DNA of 64,000 bases from Hybos culiciformis (Eukaryota; Arthropoda; Insecta; Diptera; Hybotidae). Below are positions 22,101 to 33,396 of this stretch, one piece after another (within the stretch, counting starts at the first letter, position 1; each line of letters begins with the position of its first letter). The notes beneath the pieces are model-generated. The model was not told the DNA's origin and made no database searches. It saw only the letters and a program-made list of their open reading frames with translations. A program made the position numbers and the translations under genes. Location of the stretch: positions 80,826,598 to 80,890,597 of the forward strand of contig OZ023273.1 in the NCBI GenBank assembly GCA_964007475.1, in the 5' to 3' direction.

Positions 22101-23428
22101 GTGGTGACTTGACGAGTTCTTCTGTCGAATATCCCAAGGGTGTGTTCTCTCCCCCAACCCTTTAATTTTCATTAATGACCTTCTGCAATCAACACTCAAT
22201 CCCATCCACAGCTTGGCCGATGACAGTAAATTGGTGGCATGCTACGATTTTATTAATAAGAAATCTTCAAATGCTGCTACTACGAAATTTTCTAGAAAGT
22301 ACCATAAATCACGACCTATCAAAAATTTCACAATGGGGTCTTCTCAACAGAGTTGAGTTTAACGCTTCTAAAATGCAATGCTGCCTTATTTCTAGAAAGC
22401 TGTCAACTTTCGAACCCCAACTTTCTTTTCAAGGCGAGAGTATTGGAAAATCTGGAAATCTTGACATTTTAGTAACCAGCTATCTGAGCTGGAAAATTCA
22501 TATTTTCGAAACGGCTAAAAACGCGGCTAAATGTCTAGGTTTTCTAAAAAGATGTAAACAATACTTTTCCCCCTCTGATCTCTTAAACATCTAAAAATCC
22601 TACATACGACCAAAATTAGAATTTAATTCACATATATAGGCTGGTGCTTCTAAAACCCATCTTAAGTACCTGGACAAAGTTCAGAGAAGGGCTATTAGAT
22701 TGATCAACGATCACCAAACCACCAGCTCTTTAACATCCCTCAACCACCGTCGCAATGTACGTTCACTTTCAATTTTCTATAAAGACCTTGTTGGAACGGA
22801 TAGGTGTTCCCTAGAAGTAAAGGCCCTTCATCCTCAACAGCAAATTGTATTTGCCCTACAGTTCTACAGCAAATTGTGTTTGCTCGATGCATGTAAACAA
22901 AGCTTTACAATAAAAAAACATGCATTAAAGACTGGTCAAATCATAAAAAACACTTTATACTGTTATATAGTTACCAAATCACTAGGTGGGATACCTTTTA
23001 TACTTAAAGCAAGTATGAATTTGGTAATGAGGACAGGAAGTTTAGATGGGATTAAAAAGTGGGACAGTTAGTAGGTGATCATTTACACTATTCTTCAAGC
23101 GGCGCAAGTCGTAAATCAAACGTCCGCCAGCTATAGGGAACAATTTTGAAGGGAGAGCATTCCACATTCTCGAGGTTCGAATTAAAAACAAATCTCCAAA
23201 GCTCGTTCTATCACATCTGGGAATTTTTGCGATATATGGCTGTGACGTTGAGGCGGTACATGTTTGGCATCAAAATACTTGAAGTGGAGGAAGTAGGGCC
23301 TCTACTTCCTGGGAACACGTACCCGTTCCAACAAGGTATTTATTGAAAATTGAAAGTGAAAGTAAATTGCGACGGTGGTTGAGGGATGTTTAAGAGCTTG
23401 TGGTTTGGTTGATCAATCTAATAGCCCT
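22100..23428. mobile_element. LINE F insertion with inverted halves, inside LINE B endonuclease
   Basis: 22100-22830 is + strand LINE F reverse transcriptase, broken by frameshifts (SPRVCSPPTL-like remnant of the PQGCVLSPTL motif, then SLADDSKL, AIRLINDHQTTSSL, SLNHRRNVRSLSIFYKDLVG). The segment at about 23040-23428 is the C-terminal part of the same family on the minus strand (NHRRN and RMWNALP landmarks). The two arms share about 140 bp in inverted orientation (22690-22830 against 23290-23428). An inverted 5' half is what twin priming during LINE integration produces, although the long overlap is atypical; two independent insertions are the alternative. Confidence 0.6.
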
Positions 23429-23429
23429 A

Positions 23430-25199
23430 GTGATTTGGTACCTTTAATAAAAAAAAAAATCAATTCTGGGTCCCTGAAATATCAGATCACGCTGTCCTGC
23501 TTGCATCTTTTAACATCTCTTCAAACATTTCCCAAAATGAAATATTTTTTAGAGACTAGGGATTATGATTTCTCGGTTTTGATCAATTCTCGTTGACTAG
23601 AATTTATTGTAAAATATTCGATAATTATCGATATTTCTCGATACTTTTTCGATACTTTTTTATGTACCAACCTGTAAATAGAACTTTTTGTACATATTAT
23701 TTTAATGCTTCAATTTTTCTAAAATTGCAGCATAAAATTTAATTCTTGTGTCTAAAAATTTTTGTACATATGTTTTTAAAATTGTATACTGTAGCCCTTA
23801 AAAAAAGAAAAAAAGAGAAAAGATACGAGAAGAAAGGAGGCAAAAAAAAAATTGATAATTAATTTAGAATTTTTTTATTTTGATTAAAAACAATGATTTT
23901 GAAAGTTAAATAATTTTAGAAAATATTTTGAAATATTCCAAAGCTGTTTTCTGGTATGTAAACTTCTGTAATTTAAAATAAATAAAAATAAATTAAAAAT
24001 TCCTAAGAATTTGATTTTTTGAGTGGATCGTTTAAATATTAAGTAAGATTTTCTTTTTTACTTTAAGATAATAAACATAAAAAAATGAAAAGTTCAGGTA
24101 AAGTAAAGCAAAGAAATTTGACTATCTTTAAAAAATCTTGTGCTTTAATTTTTATGATCTTTTATTGATATAGTTGACAAAATTAATCATTTAAATTATT
24201 TTAAATAAAAATTCATTTGAAGAATTCAAGTGTGTTATTGGCAACATTTTTTTTGGATGACCCCCAAACTGATGTTTTAGTTACGTGATGAAAATATCGA
24301 AAATTATCGATAATTATCGGAAATATACAATATTTATATTTCGAGAAATATCGAGAAATTATCGTTATCGATAATCAAATCAAAATCCCTATTAGAGACT
24401 ATAATGCTGTTGATTAAAATAGGTTCTTGCGTGAATTCTACGAATGTGATTTTGGCCCTATGTTATCGTCAAACAATCCAAATTACCAGCTACAGATATT
24501 TAATGAGCATGTTCTTAACCTCTTCGAATCTAATGTTCCTCTGGAGAAACTAGTTCCTAGACATCCGTTTGATATTTTTGACTTGGAGGTGATTCAGCTG
24601 GCTAAACAACGACGAGATCTGTCTTTTCGTGCTTATCTGGAGGTTAAAAGTGAGGCACGTTGGAAAATATATTGTAAATTTCGAAACAAGCTGAGTACCT
24701 TAGTTAGACATCACAAACGTGAGGCAGGTAGTCGTCTCTTTAGTAGGCCATTAACGGCGAAACAACTGTGGTCGAAATTGAATTCTCTTGTCGTAACCAG
24801 TGGAAATTATAACACGGTTGACCTAAATGAGACTGAATTAAATGCCCTTAATGTTAAATTTACATCTTCTGATAATCAATGACGTTTCATCCGATTTGAT
24901 CAGTATACTCCAGGTTTGGGAGCCTTTCGTAAATGTGTCACAGGACGAAATCTTGACAGATTTCAAACAGATTTCATCGAATGCTACTGGTCTTGACGGT
25001 TTTCCCCTTAAATTCTTAAAAAGTATCTTAGAACCGCTTACTGGTATCCTTGCCCACTTGTTCAATACCATCATTATGACGTAAACTACCTAAGGGAGAC
25101 ATGAATAATGAATACAGGCCTATTAGTAAACTACCGTCCTTATCTAAGGTATTTGAAGTTCTGTTTAAGAAACAAATAGTATCCTATCTCTCTAGTGAA

Positions 25200-25201
<2 letters not shown>
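23430..25201 (+). pseudogene. LINE B endonuclease C-terminus, linker and start of RT
   Basis: Reads FWVPEISDHAVLLASFN (catalytic Asp-His), then after the hAT-type insertion RDYNAVDLNRFLREFYECDF and SNNPNYQLQIFNEHVLNLFE. Further on are RAYLEVKSEARWKIYCKFRN, FKQISSNATGLDGFPLKFLK and YRPISKLPSLSKVFEVLFKK. It is cut after SYLSSES by the Jockey insertion. Frame changes occur near 24880 and 25085. Confidence 0.78.
23557..24391. mobile_element. 835-bp hAT-type non-autonomous element, 8-bp TSD
   Basis: Ends TAGGGATTATGATTT and (reverse complement of the right end) TAGGGATTTTGATTT. Flanked by the direct repeat TTAGAGAC at 23549-23556 and 24392-24399. Subterminal regions are rich in TATCGATAATTATCGATA-like inverse motifs. 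No coding capacity. The 8-bp duplication and TAG start fit the hAT superfamily. Removing it restores LINE B coding continuity, which confirms the borders. Confidence 0.85.
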
Positions 25202-25237
<36 letters not shown>

Positions 25238-25673
25238 TTCTTTTTTTATTTTTAAATTTAACAATTTCATTTTACATCATACAAAAAAAACTAGAAAATA
25301 AATGAATTCTTATCTTTATATTAGTATAATAATTAAATGTCCCAAAAAGAGATCTCTTAATTAATCTATAATTTACAAATTCAAAAAATAATTTTCATAT
25401 ATACATCTTAGCATAAATTGAGTTTATCTAATATAAATTGTTTACATTGTACATGTACATTATGATTGATTGAAAGAAAATTATGCAAAAAAAACAATCT
25501 TTGTTGTAGATATTTTTTATTTCAATATAAAACTTATTCTAACTTAAATTACGCTAAAAGCTGGAAGATAGGAAAATGATAGGGAAGAAAAGGAAAGGAA
25601 AGAGAGGAAAGAAAGAAAAGGATCAGTTTTTCTATTGATTTGCCGTGAATTTTTATTCAAACCACCAGAAGTT

Positions 25674-28600
25674 TCATCTTTTAACAGGTGTATTTTTGTC
25701 TGTGTCAGAAATAGTTTTCTGGAATTTGTGCTCAAATAGGTTTGGTAGAGAAGGGATAGTTTTGTTCGTGGCGCGTCTGTTGAGGTGATATATTATTGGG
25801 ATTTTTTCTTGGTTTTGTATGAAGTTGTTTTTGTCTAAAAATATAAAACCCTCTGGTGGGACGAATCCAGTAAGTAAGGTCCATTTAATATACCTATCGT
25901 CTGGGTGTATGGAGTGGCATATGAAACTGTTGCTTTTAATTGCGTCAGATTTGGCATAGTGATTTCTAATTAACTGTACTATAAAATTGTCTATTCTGAT
26001 TGCATTAGCTGAGTTATATATGTACTTGTTTGAGAAATAATGTCCATTAGGTTTTCTGTTTTTACTTAAGCAAATTCGTAGGCATTTTCCTTCAAAGGTC
26101 CTTATTTGTTCCATTAGTGAAGCACTAATATTGAACCACACAGGACATCCATAACTTAATATTGGCCTAATTAAAGATTGATATGATATTAACTTGACTC
26201 TTGGGAGAAGCTTAGAGAAAAATAAAGACTTAGCCATCATGAATGCTTTGGTTGCTTTTTCAATTTGCGTTTTTACGTGGGTGGAAAAATTAAGGTTGTG
26301 CTGCAACCAAATTCCTAAGAATCTGACGCAGGATTTATAATGGATTTCTACATTGTCTTCTGCTCTTAATTTGAATTGTTTCCAATTCTTCCGAAAAGAA
26401 ACATGGCATTTTACTATGTTATTTCTAAATAATATAAGTTCACATTTGTTGAAATTAATTTTGAGCCTCCATGACGAAGCGAAGTTTTTAACAATTTCAA
26501 ACATATTTTGTAAGTTAAACTGGATGTTTTAAAATTTTTTATCAGCTACATAGCACGTTAAATCGTCGGCAAATGCAATTGTGTTTTTTTGAGTTTCTGT
26601 CGTAGTTAAATTATTTAGTTTGGACAATATTTGATTTATAAATAATATGAATAATACAGGCGACGTTACCGTGCCCTGCATTAGTCCATTATTTACTATA
26701 AAACGTTTCTCGGAAAGCGTACCGTTAGCTTCGACTAAAAAATTTCTACCCCATAACATATTTTTTATAATTTTTATCAACGGAAAAGGAAACTCATAAT
26801 CTAAAAGAATTTTTATTAATCCATCTAGCCAAACTGTGGTGAAGGCATCACTGAAATCTATAAGTAAACAACCAATGCATGACTTTTTATTTATATTCCA
26901 TGCTATATCCGATGTAAGTTTCCTAGCAGCGTGGACTGTGGAGTGACCTTCAATGAAGCCAAATTGTGACTCATGCAAAATATTAAGTTCTGAACAGTGT
27001 TGGATAATATTTTTTCTGATGATTTTTTCAAAAACTTTGCTGATGTTAGGTAGCAGACTGATTGGTCGATAACTGTTATAATCAGTAGGGTCTTTCCCAG
27101 GCTTTTTTATAGGAATGATTTTCGCAGTTTTCCAAACTGGCGGAAAATATCCATTATTAAGAGCGTTATTAAAAATAATTGTGTATAAAGAAATTAGTTA
27201 GCAGCATGAATTTTTTAATACTATATTTGGTATTCCATCGATACCTGAGGATTTTTTATTTTTTAAGCTTTTCAACGTATTTTCGACCTGTTCTTTAGTA
27301 ACAAAAAAACCTTTAGTTTGACTTTCATTTAATTCATCAACTTTGAAATTTATTCCAAATTGTACGGAGAAATTTTCACGCTTGATTTTATCTTCTAAAT
27401 TGATTATTGACTCATTAACGTTTTTGTTTAAATTTATGTCAGAATTGTCGATTAGTTTATGTTTATTTTGAAACGCTAGACCAAGTATATTACAAATTTG
27501 AGCTTTGTCATTTACTGTAATTCTACCTAATTCATCTAAAGATTCTTGAGTGGAGGAGGCATTCAAATCACTAGATAATAACACGTCATTATTATCGATT
27601 TTAAGGTTTGAAATTTCTAGACTTTGTTTTTTTCTAAAAAGTTGATTAATCATAGGAAACATATTTCTGGAGGGTTTCACATTTTTAATTTTTGTTTCCC
27701 AGTATTTACAAATCTCGATAGTGAAATTTTGTCGTATTAAGGATGCAATATTTGAAATCAATGATTTTAGGCGAATAATTCGATAGTCTGTGTGAGGTGT
27801 ATTTGTTCTATATAATTTGTATAACTCACTTACTAGCTTCCTTTTTTTACTTTGCAGTTTTTTAATTATTATATTTGAAAAATCTTTGAAATTTTTTTTT
27901 TTGTGTGTTGGTACAAGATTATCAATTGTAGTTTTGATTAAGGTGTTAATGTTAGATAAATGTTCGTCAATTTGGGAATTCGTTAGATTTACACTGTTTG
28001 ATATATAATATGAATTATTTAAAGATATTATTTTTTCTTGTTCTTTCTTAAATTTGTGCCAATTGGTATTTTTGTAATCATGTATTGTATTTTGTGAGTC
28101 TGCGTCACTAATTAAATCTAGTGTGATATCAAGTTTCATTGTAATACAGATATCACGATGATCACCATCAAAATTCTTTGTTTTCAACAAATTACTATCT
28201 GAATTCAGAAATTGTAGTCTCGAGTCAGCAATACAAATATCTAGGTATGAATTACACCTTGGATAGGTCGGTAATTTACTAAATAACAGTTCACTTTTGT
28301 AAGTAATGCAATTGTTTTCAAGCCATTGATTTAATTGTTTGCCCCTGTCATTATCAGATTTATTATTCCATTTCCAGTGTTTCGCGTTAAGGTCTCCTGC
28401 CAGTACATAGTAATTTTCATTTTTATCTAGATGCAGAGACGAAAATAAAAGGTTTAGCTCTGTTATGAAACAGTTACTGTCATTATGGGATGCATATACA
28501 GAAATAATAAAAAGTTTGTTATTAATTGATATTACACAATGCTCTATGCATTTAAATTTAAGATGGTCCAGATTATTTTCAAGCTTAAAATTAAATTTGT

Positions 28601-28829
28601 TTCTTATTAATATTCCTGATCCTCGTCGGTTGGAACTATCTACTTTATCTTTTCTGATAAATTTGTAATTGTCAAACTCTAAATGATTATTTTTTTTTAA
28701 ATTTGTTTCTGATAATAGCAAAAAATCTGGTTTGTGTTTTTTAACAAAATTGTGTATTGAATGTTTTTTCTGTACGGATATTAGGGAGTTTACGTTTAGT
28801 GCTATAATGTTAATTTTATTACTGTCCAT
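25674..28829 (-). pseudogene. Jockey ORF2: endonuclease and reverse transcriptase, two stops
   Basis: Starts at MDSNKINIIALNVNSL. Endonuclease: LLLSETNLKKNN (Glu), VLAGDLNAKHWKW (Asp/Asn), FDGDHRDICI (Asp-His). Reverse transcriptase: KNKKSSGIDGIPNIVLKN, SQFGFIEGHSTVHA, IDFSDAFTTVW (motif A), NGLMQGTVTSPVLFILFINQ (motif B), TIAFADDLTCYV (catalytic FADD), SYGCPVWFN. Stops at 27198-27200 (after KNSCC) and 26529-26531 (after ADKKF); the frame is otherwise open for over 1000 codons. All catalytic residues are present. Confidence 0.93.
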
Positions 28830-30408
28830 TATCAAAAAGTTCAAAAAGGTAGTCAATTCTATTGGAATTTTGCTTAATAGAAGTTTGAACAAATTTATCA
28901 TTGAACAAATTTGTGTTAATGAATTTTTGATTTCACCCAAGTTTGTGTTTTCTAAAATTGCATTTGAGTTTTTAGGTGGTGTGGGCTGAGAAAAAAGATC
29001 CGCGAAAGTTTTATTGGGTACGACGTAGTTATTCAGGGATTTCGTGTTTTCTCCTTTTTGACGTGCTGCTTGTTTCTTATTTCGTAAAGATTGCTTAAGT
29101 TTCAGGTATTCAGGACACCCTCTGTAGGAAGCTGGGTGGCCGGAGTCCTTGCATAGCACGCAAAATGGTTTCAAGCTGCTATCTGTATTTTTGGTTAGCT
29201 CACAATCACCTGGCTGATGGGAATTAAGACATTTTACGCATCTGAACTGTAGCTTGCAATTGCGAGCAACATGGCCAAAGCGCTGGCATCTTTTACATTG
29301 CACGATTTCCTTTTTAATTACTTTTTCCCATTGGATAACTTGATTATTGAGAAACTTGATTTTGTATAATTCTTTAACATTGCTATCAGGTGTTAATTGA
29401 ACGAGAAATAATGGTAAGTTTCTATTTTCACTTATGGATTTCTTAGTTGTGAATCTAATTACTTTTTCAAATTTTATGTCGTTTGTGTCTAAGGAAGTTA
29501 AGTAGGTAAATACGTCGTCAGGATTTGTAAGTTTTAAATCTTTCAGCTTTTGGCGTATACGAATAATAATTAGCATCAACTGAGTTGAGGGCTATTTTAA
29601 TTTTGTTGTAATTTTCTAGGTTATCTACATAAATTGCCTGCTTAATAGAATTTATTTTTTTTATATAAAATCCTGATCTATTTATTTTTAGTACTTCAGT
29701 TATTATTTTAATGAGATCATTTACGTCTTGTTCGAAAACATTTATTGGTGGAATTTTTATACTAACGCTAATTTGAGAATCTATATTCTCACAATTTTTA
29801 GTGTTTTTTTCTGTATTGTTATTTTTATTATTAAAACTATTGCTACTAGTGTCTGCACTGTTACTGTGAGTGTGCAAATTAAAATTATTATTACTGTTGT
29901 CAGTACTGTCGCCATGGTTTTTCTGAGACAACGTGTGTTTTGCGTTGTTCAGTTTTTTCATGTGATTTTTATTTTTTATTGTAGCTAAGGTTGGACTAGA
30001 TGTCCAAACAGGTTCTTCATTCGATGCTTGGGAATCTTGAAAGTTTACCGATCTAGTTTCACATTCGGTTTCCATATCGTTGGCGTTTTCAGGTATATAA
30101 TCCAGGGAGGTCGTGGATCCCATCTCAGAGATGTTCTCTGAAATAACTTCCTGAGGGTAGTTGGTTGACCCAATTTGAGTTTTTAGGTTTCTTACCGTTT
30201 GCCTCAATTTATTTAGCTCATGTTTTAACATTGTATTTTCCGTTTTGAGCCATTTATAAGTTTTTTTGGTCATTATATTACCTGAACCTTTCTGTTTTTT
30301 TTTCTCCTGTATTATTGTATTATTATTGACTTCAGACAATACTGCGTCTCTTTGTTCTCCTTTATTTGTAGGTGTGATACTTATAATTCCAGCGGACTCT
30401 TCGCTCAT
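28830..30408 (-). pseudogene. Jockey ORF1 (gag-like): RRM-type domain and CCHC knuckles, one frameshift
   Basis: ATG at 30408. A low-complexity Asn/Ser-rich stretch and coiled coil (MLKHELNKLRQTVRNLKTQI) are followed by an RNA-binding domain (IPPINVFEQDVNDLIKIITE, ending YTPKAERFKTY). A frameshift near 29530 leads into LTNPDDVFTYL and three knuckles: CKRCQRFGHVARNC, CVKCLNSHQPGDC, CVLCKDSGHPASYRGC. These are diagnostic of Jockey/X/TART-type gag, which packages the RNA. No stop separates this frame from ORF2: translation in the zinc-knuckle frame would run straight into the endonuclease. Confidence 0.92.
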
Positions 30409-30593
30409 AATTGGTACTCAATATATATATTTTTTTTTTGAAGAATTTATAATAGACTCTATTGTAGTTATATAAAGAGATTTTTTTTTTTTTTTTTGTA
30501 TTTATTATTATATATAAATATACTATTTAATTGATTTTAATCAAATTTCTTCCGAATTAAGTCTGATCTCCCCAACAGACAGATCATCAATGG
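30409..30593 (-). promoter_or_regulatory. Jockey 5' UTR, expected internal promoter
   Basis: 185 bp between the target duplication and the ORF1 start. On the minus strand it begins CCATTGATGATCTGTCTGTT. Jockey-type elements use an internal, TATA-less promoter at their 5' end with a start near CATT (family knowledge). Promoter activity is inferred. Confidence 0.4.
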
Positions 30594-31569
30594 CTCTAGT
30601 GAAGGTCTACTGTATGAGAGGCAATCTGGTTTCCGAGCTAAGCACAGCACTACTTCTAGATTAATTGATGTGAGAGATAAAATTAGACAAAATATAGACA
30701 GGAAAAATGTTTCTTGTCTTATTCTCCTGGATTTTTCTAAGGCTTTAGATTCAGTTCATGATAGCTTACTGTGTGGCAAGCTCAAAGGGTTGTTTGGATC
30801 CTCTAGTGTGGCGTGCCCAATGTGTAAGCCTTAATACTTTAAATTCAAATTTTTTAACGGTGACTAGAGGTGTGCCTCAGTGCTCCATTCTTGGCCCTAT
30901 TTTGTTTAGTTTATTCATAAACCTTCCCAATGTTTGTTTGTTCTCTTCTTCTCATATTTATGCAGATGATGTCCAACTCTTACATTCCAAACCTATGTGT
31001 GAACCTATGATTGTATTTCTGAGGTTAATTTACATCTGATCAACATTTCAAAAAATTTCTTGTCAATAAATCCGTCTAAATCTAAAGCGCTAATTTTTAA
31101 TCTTCCTTCACTTAGTATGAGTGAATTTCCCCAACAATGTTGCAATCCCTTATGTTAGCGAGGCCAAAAATTTAGGTTTTATGATTGATAATAAATTAAA
31201 TTGGGATTGCCATATAAATGGTGTAATTACTAAGGTGAGTGGCATTTTAAGAAGACTTTATTGTGCTAATGTATTCTTAGTTCAGAATGTCAAAACTAGA
31301 TTAGTCACCGCCTTCATTATGCCTCTTTTCAATTATGTCATTGAGATATACTCGGGGTGTATTTCGTCTCCAAAGAGTGCTCAACTGGTGCATTAGGTTT
31401 ATTTTCAACCTTTAGTTTCTGATTATGTTAAAAAATTTTCTTTTAATTTAAATCGTATATATCCATCAGATTGCTCTTATTTTTTTATAAAATTGTTAAA
31501 AATCAGTGTCCCAATTATCTCTTAAATTGGTTCACCTTTCATAATTCTACCAGAGCAAGATATATCCCA
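30594..31569 (+). pseudogene. LINE B reverse transcriptase core
   Basis: Resumes after Jockey: LLYERQSGFRAKHSTTSRLI, CLILLDFSKALDSVHDSLL, TRGVPQCSILGPILFSLFIN, HIYADDVQLLHSKP (catalytic YADD kept), EAKNLGFMIDNKLNWDCHIN, FNYVIEIYSGC. Frame breaks near 30815, 31030 and 31390. It stops at 31569, where the TIR element carrying the DUF4806-like gene is inserted. Confidence 0.82.
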
Positions 31570-31959
31570 ACAAACCAGAAGGGAGTAGATAGCAAAAAGA
31601 TTAATTTTTAGACTAATCTTTTTTAAAAAAGAGAGATCAAAAGATCGATATACAAACCACAATAGAGAGATAGCAAAAAGATTTGATTTTTGATTAATCT
31701 TTTTGAAAATAGAGAGAGCGATAGACCATAATTTTTTTTTTTTTTTGCATTCGAATTTAATTTTCGATTTCCGAACAATCAAAACAAAACATAAAATTTT
31801 TTTGTTTTAATTGTAATTGCTTGTTGAAATTTAACAATTAATAAAAAATTTCAAGTTTCTTAATTTTTTAAAAAATTAAAAAAAAAGAAATAAAAAAAAA
31901 AGAAATTAAATTTAAAATTAAACTAAAAAGAAAAAAATAAATAGGTAAGTACTGGTTGT

Positions 31960-32743
31960 TTGGTAGTTCCATGTTATGTATGCTGTACCACCTGCCACCA
32001 TCTTTTTTACTTTTATTTTCTGTTAATTTTCTAATTTTAATAAATAACAAATCCGTTAATCTTTTAACAATCTCCCGTCAATCTATTATCTATTATCATA
32101 AAATAATACAATTTCAAATTGAAAAAATTATATCCCAAAAAAATGAAATAATTGACCTGAAAAACGAAATACTTGACCAGATAAAGGAAATAATTGACCA
32201 GAGAAAGGAAATACTTATTATAACAAATAGTGCGGCTCAAAATTTCGTATTGTTGGACAAAATATGTGAATTCATATACCCAGCGAATTCACCTGACTTT
32301 CAAATGTTCAATTTTCTGCCGTTGAAAACCGTGGAAGAGGCAACAAAATTCTTTACTATTTATAACTATTTACTATTTATTTACTATTATTTTACTATTT
32401 ACTATTTATAACTATACTTTTTGAAAATAAAAATAAGTATTAAAACAATTTTTTTTTTTTAGAAAAGCTTTATAAAAATGATAGAATACAATTTCGGTGG
32501 CACGAAAGGACAAAAGAGTTTTGAAGAGTTGAGCAACATAAACCAAAGTTTATTCCGTAAGTATACATAATATTGAACAAATCATTCAAATGTGTAAGTT
32601 TTATAAATTTATAGATTCAGTACATCGTTCAGGCTACGGAGAGGTAGAGTTCATAAAAGAACTTAAGTATTTATTCCACCGAGCCAAACAAAATAAAAAC
32701 AATAAAGTTTGGAAAAATAAAAATAATTCTAATAAAAAGTAAT
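31960..32743 (+). pseudogene. DUF4806-domain-like gene, spliced, partly degraded
   Basis: Exon 1 carries a Lys/Glu/Ile coiled coil (SQKNEIIDLKNEILDQIKEI) and FNFLPLKTVEEATKFF, like the start of a DUF4806 domain (FPLKT-x-EE). A middle exon after ...TTTTTTTTTTAG at 32460 holds EKLYKNDRIQF and, in another frame, FGGTKGQKSFEELSNINQSL. A GT-AG intron (32564-32614) leads to a last exon SVHRSGYGEVEFIKELKYLF, ending about 32743. The G-K-x-x-F-x-x-L pattern and terminal helix match the DUF4806 C-terminus. A deletion/frame change in the middle exon suggests decay. Function of DUF4806 is unknown. Confidence 0.6.
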
Positions 32744-33014
32744 AGATAATAAGGAAATTATTATTATTATATATAAAGAACAATAATAATAAAAACAAGT
32801 GATAAATAAATTGTTAAATTGTTAAATATATATATATACATAAAATTAATTGGTTTTTAATTTAACCATATAAATAAATGAATGAATATAAAATCCTTTT
32901 TACTTTCACTTGCACAGTACTAAGTAAATATAAGATAGATTTTAGAGATTTTTTAAGAGATTTTAAAAATAAATAATTTAAGTCAATTTGTAAATACAGT
33001 GTAAATGAAAAGTT

Positions 33015-33305
33015 GAAATCTGTCTTTATAATTAATCTTTAGAAGATCTCAATATACATCAAAAATCTATCTTTCGAATCAATGTTTAATAGATCTCCGT
33101 ATGTATCTAAAATCTATCTTTATGATCAATCTTTAATGGATCTCTATAATACATCTAAAATCTATCTTTAAGATCAATCTTTAATGGATCTCTATAATAC
33201 ATCTAAAATCTATCTTTATGATCAATCTTAAATGGATCTCTATAATGCAACTAAAATCTATCTTTATAATTAATCTTTAATGGATCTCTATAATACATCT
33301 AGGGA
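33015..33305. repeat. 47-48-bp minisatellite in the DUF4806 element
   Basis: About five to six units around AAATCTATCTTTATGATCAA and TCTTTAATGGATCTCTATAA, period 47-48 bp. The same block recurs at 38195-38485 and 43375-43665 in the other array units. Confidence 0.88.
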
Positions 33306-33396
33306 GGGACAAAATGTTAGGCGAATAGATGAAAAAAAGATTAGTCTTATAGCTAAAAAAAACTAATCTTAGTTCGATCAAAGATTAATTTCTGGT

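Larger units (their letters stand above)
25202..30593 (-). mobile_element. Jockey-clade LINE, full length (5392 bp), 12-bp TSD
   Basis: The minus strand insertion in LINE B ends in a 33-nt poly(A) tail (T-run 25202-25234). It is flanked by CTCTAGTGAAAG (25190-25201) and CTCTAGTGAAGG (30594-30605), an 11/12 target-site duplication. A 5' UTR of 185 bp precedes ORF1 at 30408. The gag has the Jockey-type zinc knuckle array; ORF2 has an APE endonuclease and reverse transcriptase. Damage is limited to one frameshift in ORF1 and two stops in ORF2, so this is one of the younger layers in the nest. Confidence 0.92.
31570..33396. mobile_element. 1.8-kb TIR element carrying a DUF4806-like gene, inside LINE B
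   Basis: Left end CCCAACAAACCAGAA at 31570; right end TTCTGGTTTGTTGGG ending at 33396. These are perfect 15-bp inverted repeats, 17 bp if the flanking AT is included. Further inward both ends carry AGATTAATCTTTTT-type motifs. The LINE B C-terminus resumes directly after it (PRVRTEIFGKS, SKLWKDSIPIANRRFN), so the insert is bounded on both sides by LINE coding sequence. No transposase is seen, and the target duplication is ambiguous. Contents: a spliced DUF4806-like gene and a 47-48-bp minisatellite. Confidence 0.72.

Noticed and set aside
31868..32050. Minus strand open frame at the start of the DUF4806-like gene
   Set aside because: It is antisense to the coiled-coil-encoding exon and arises from A/T-rich sequence.
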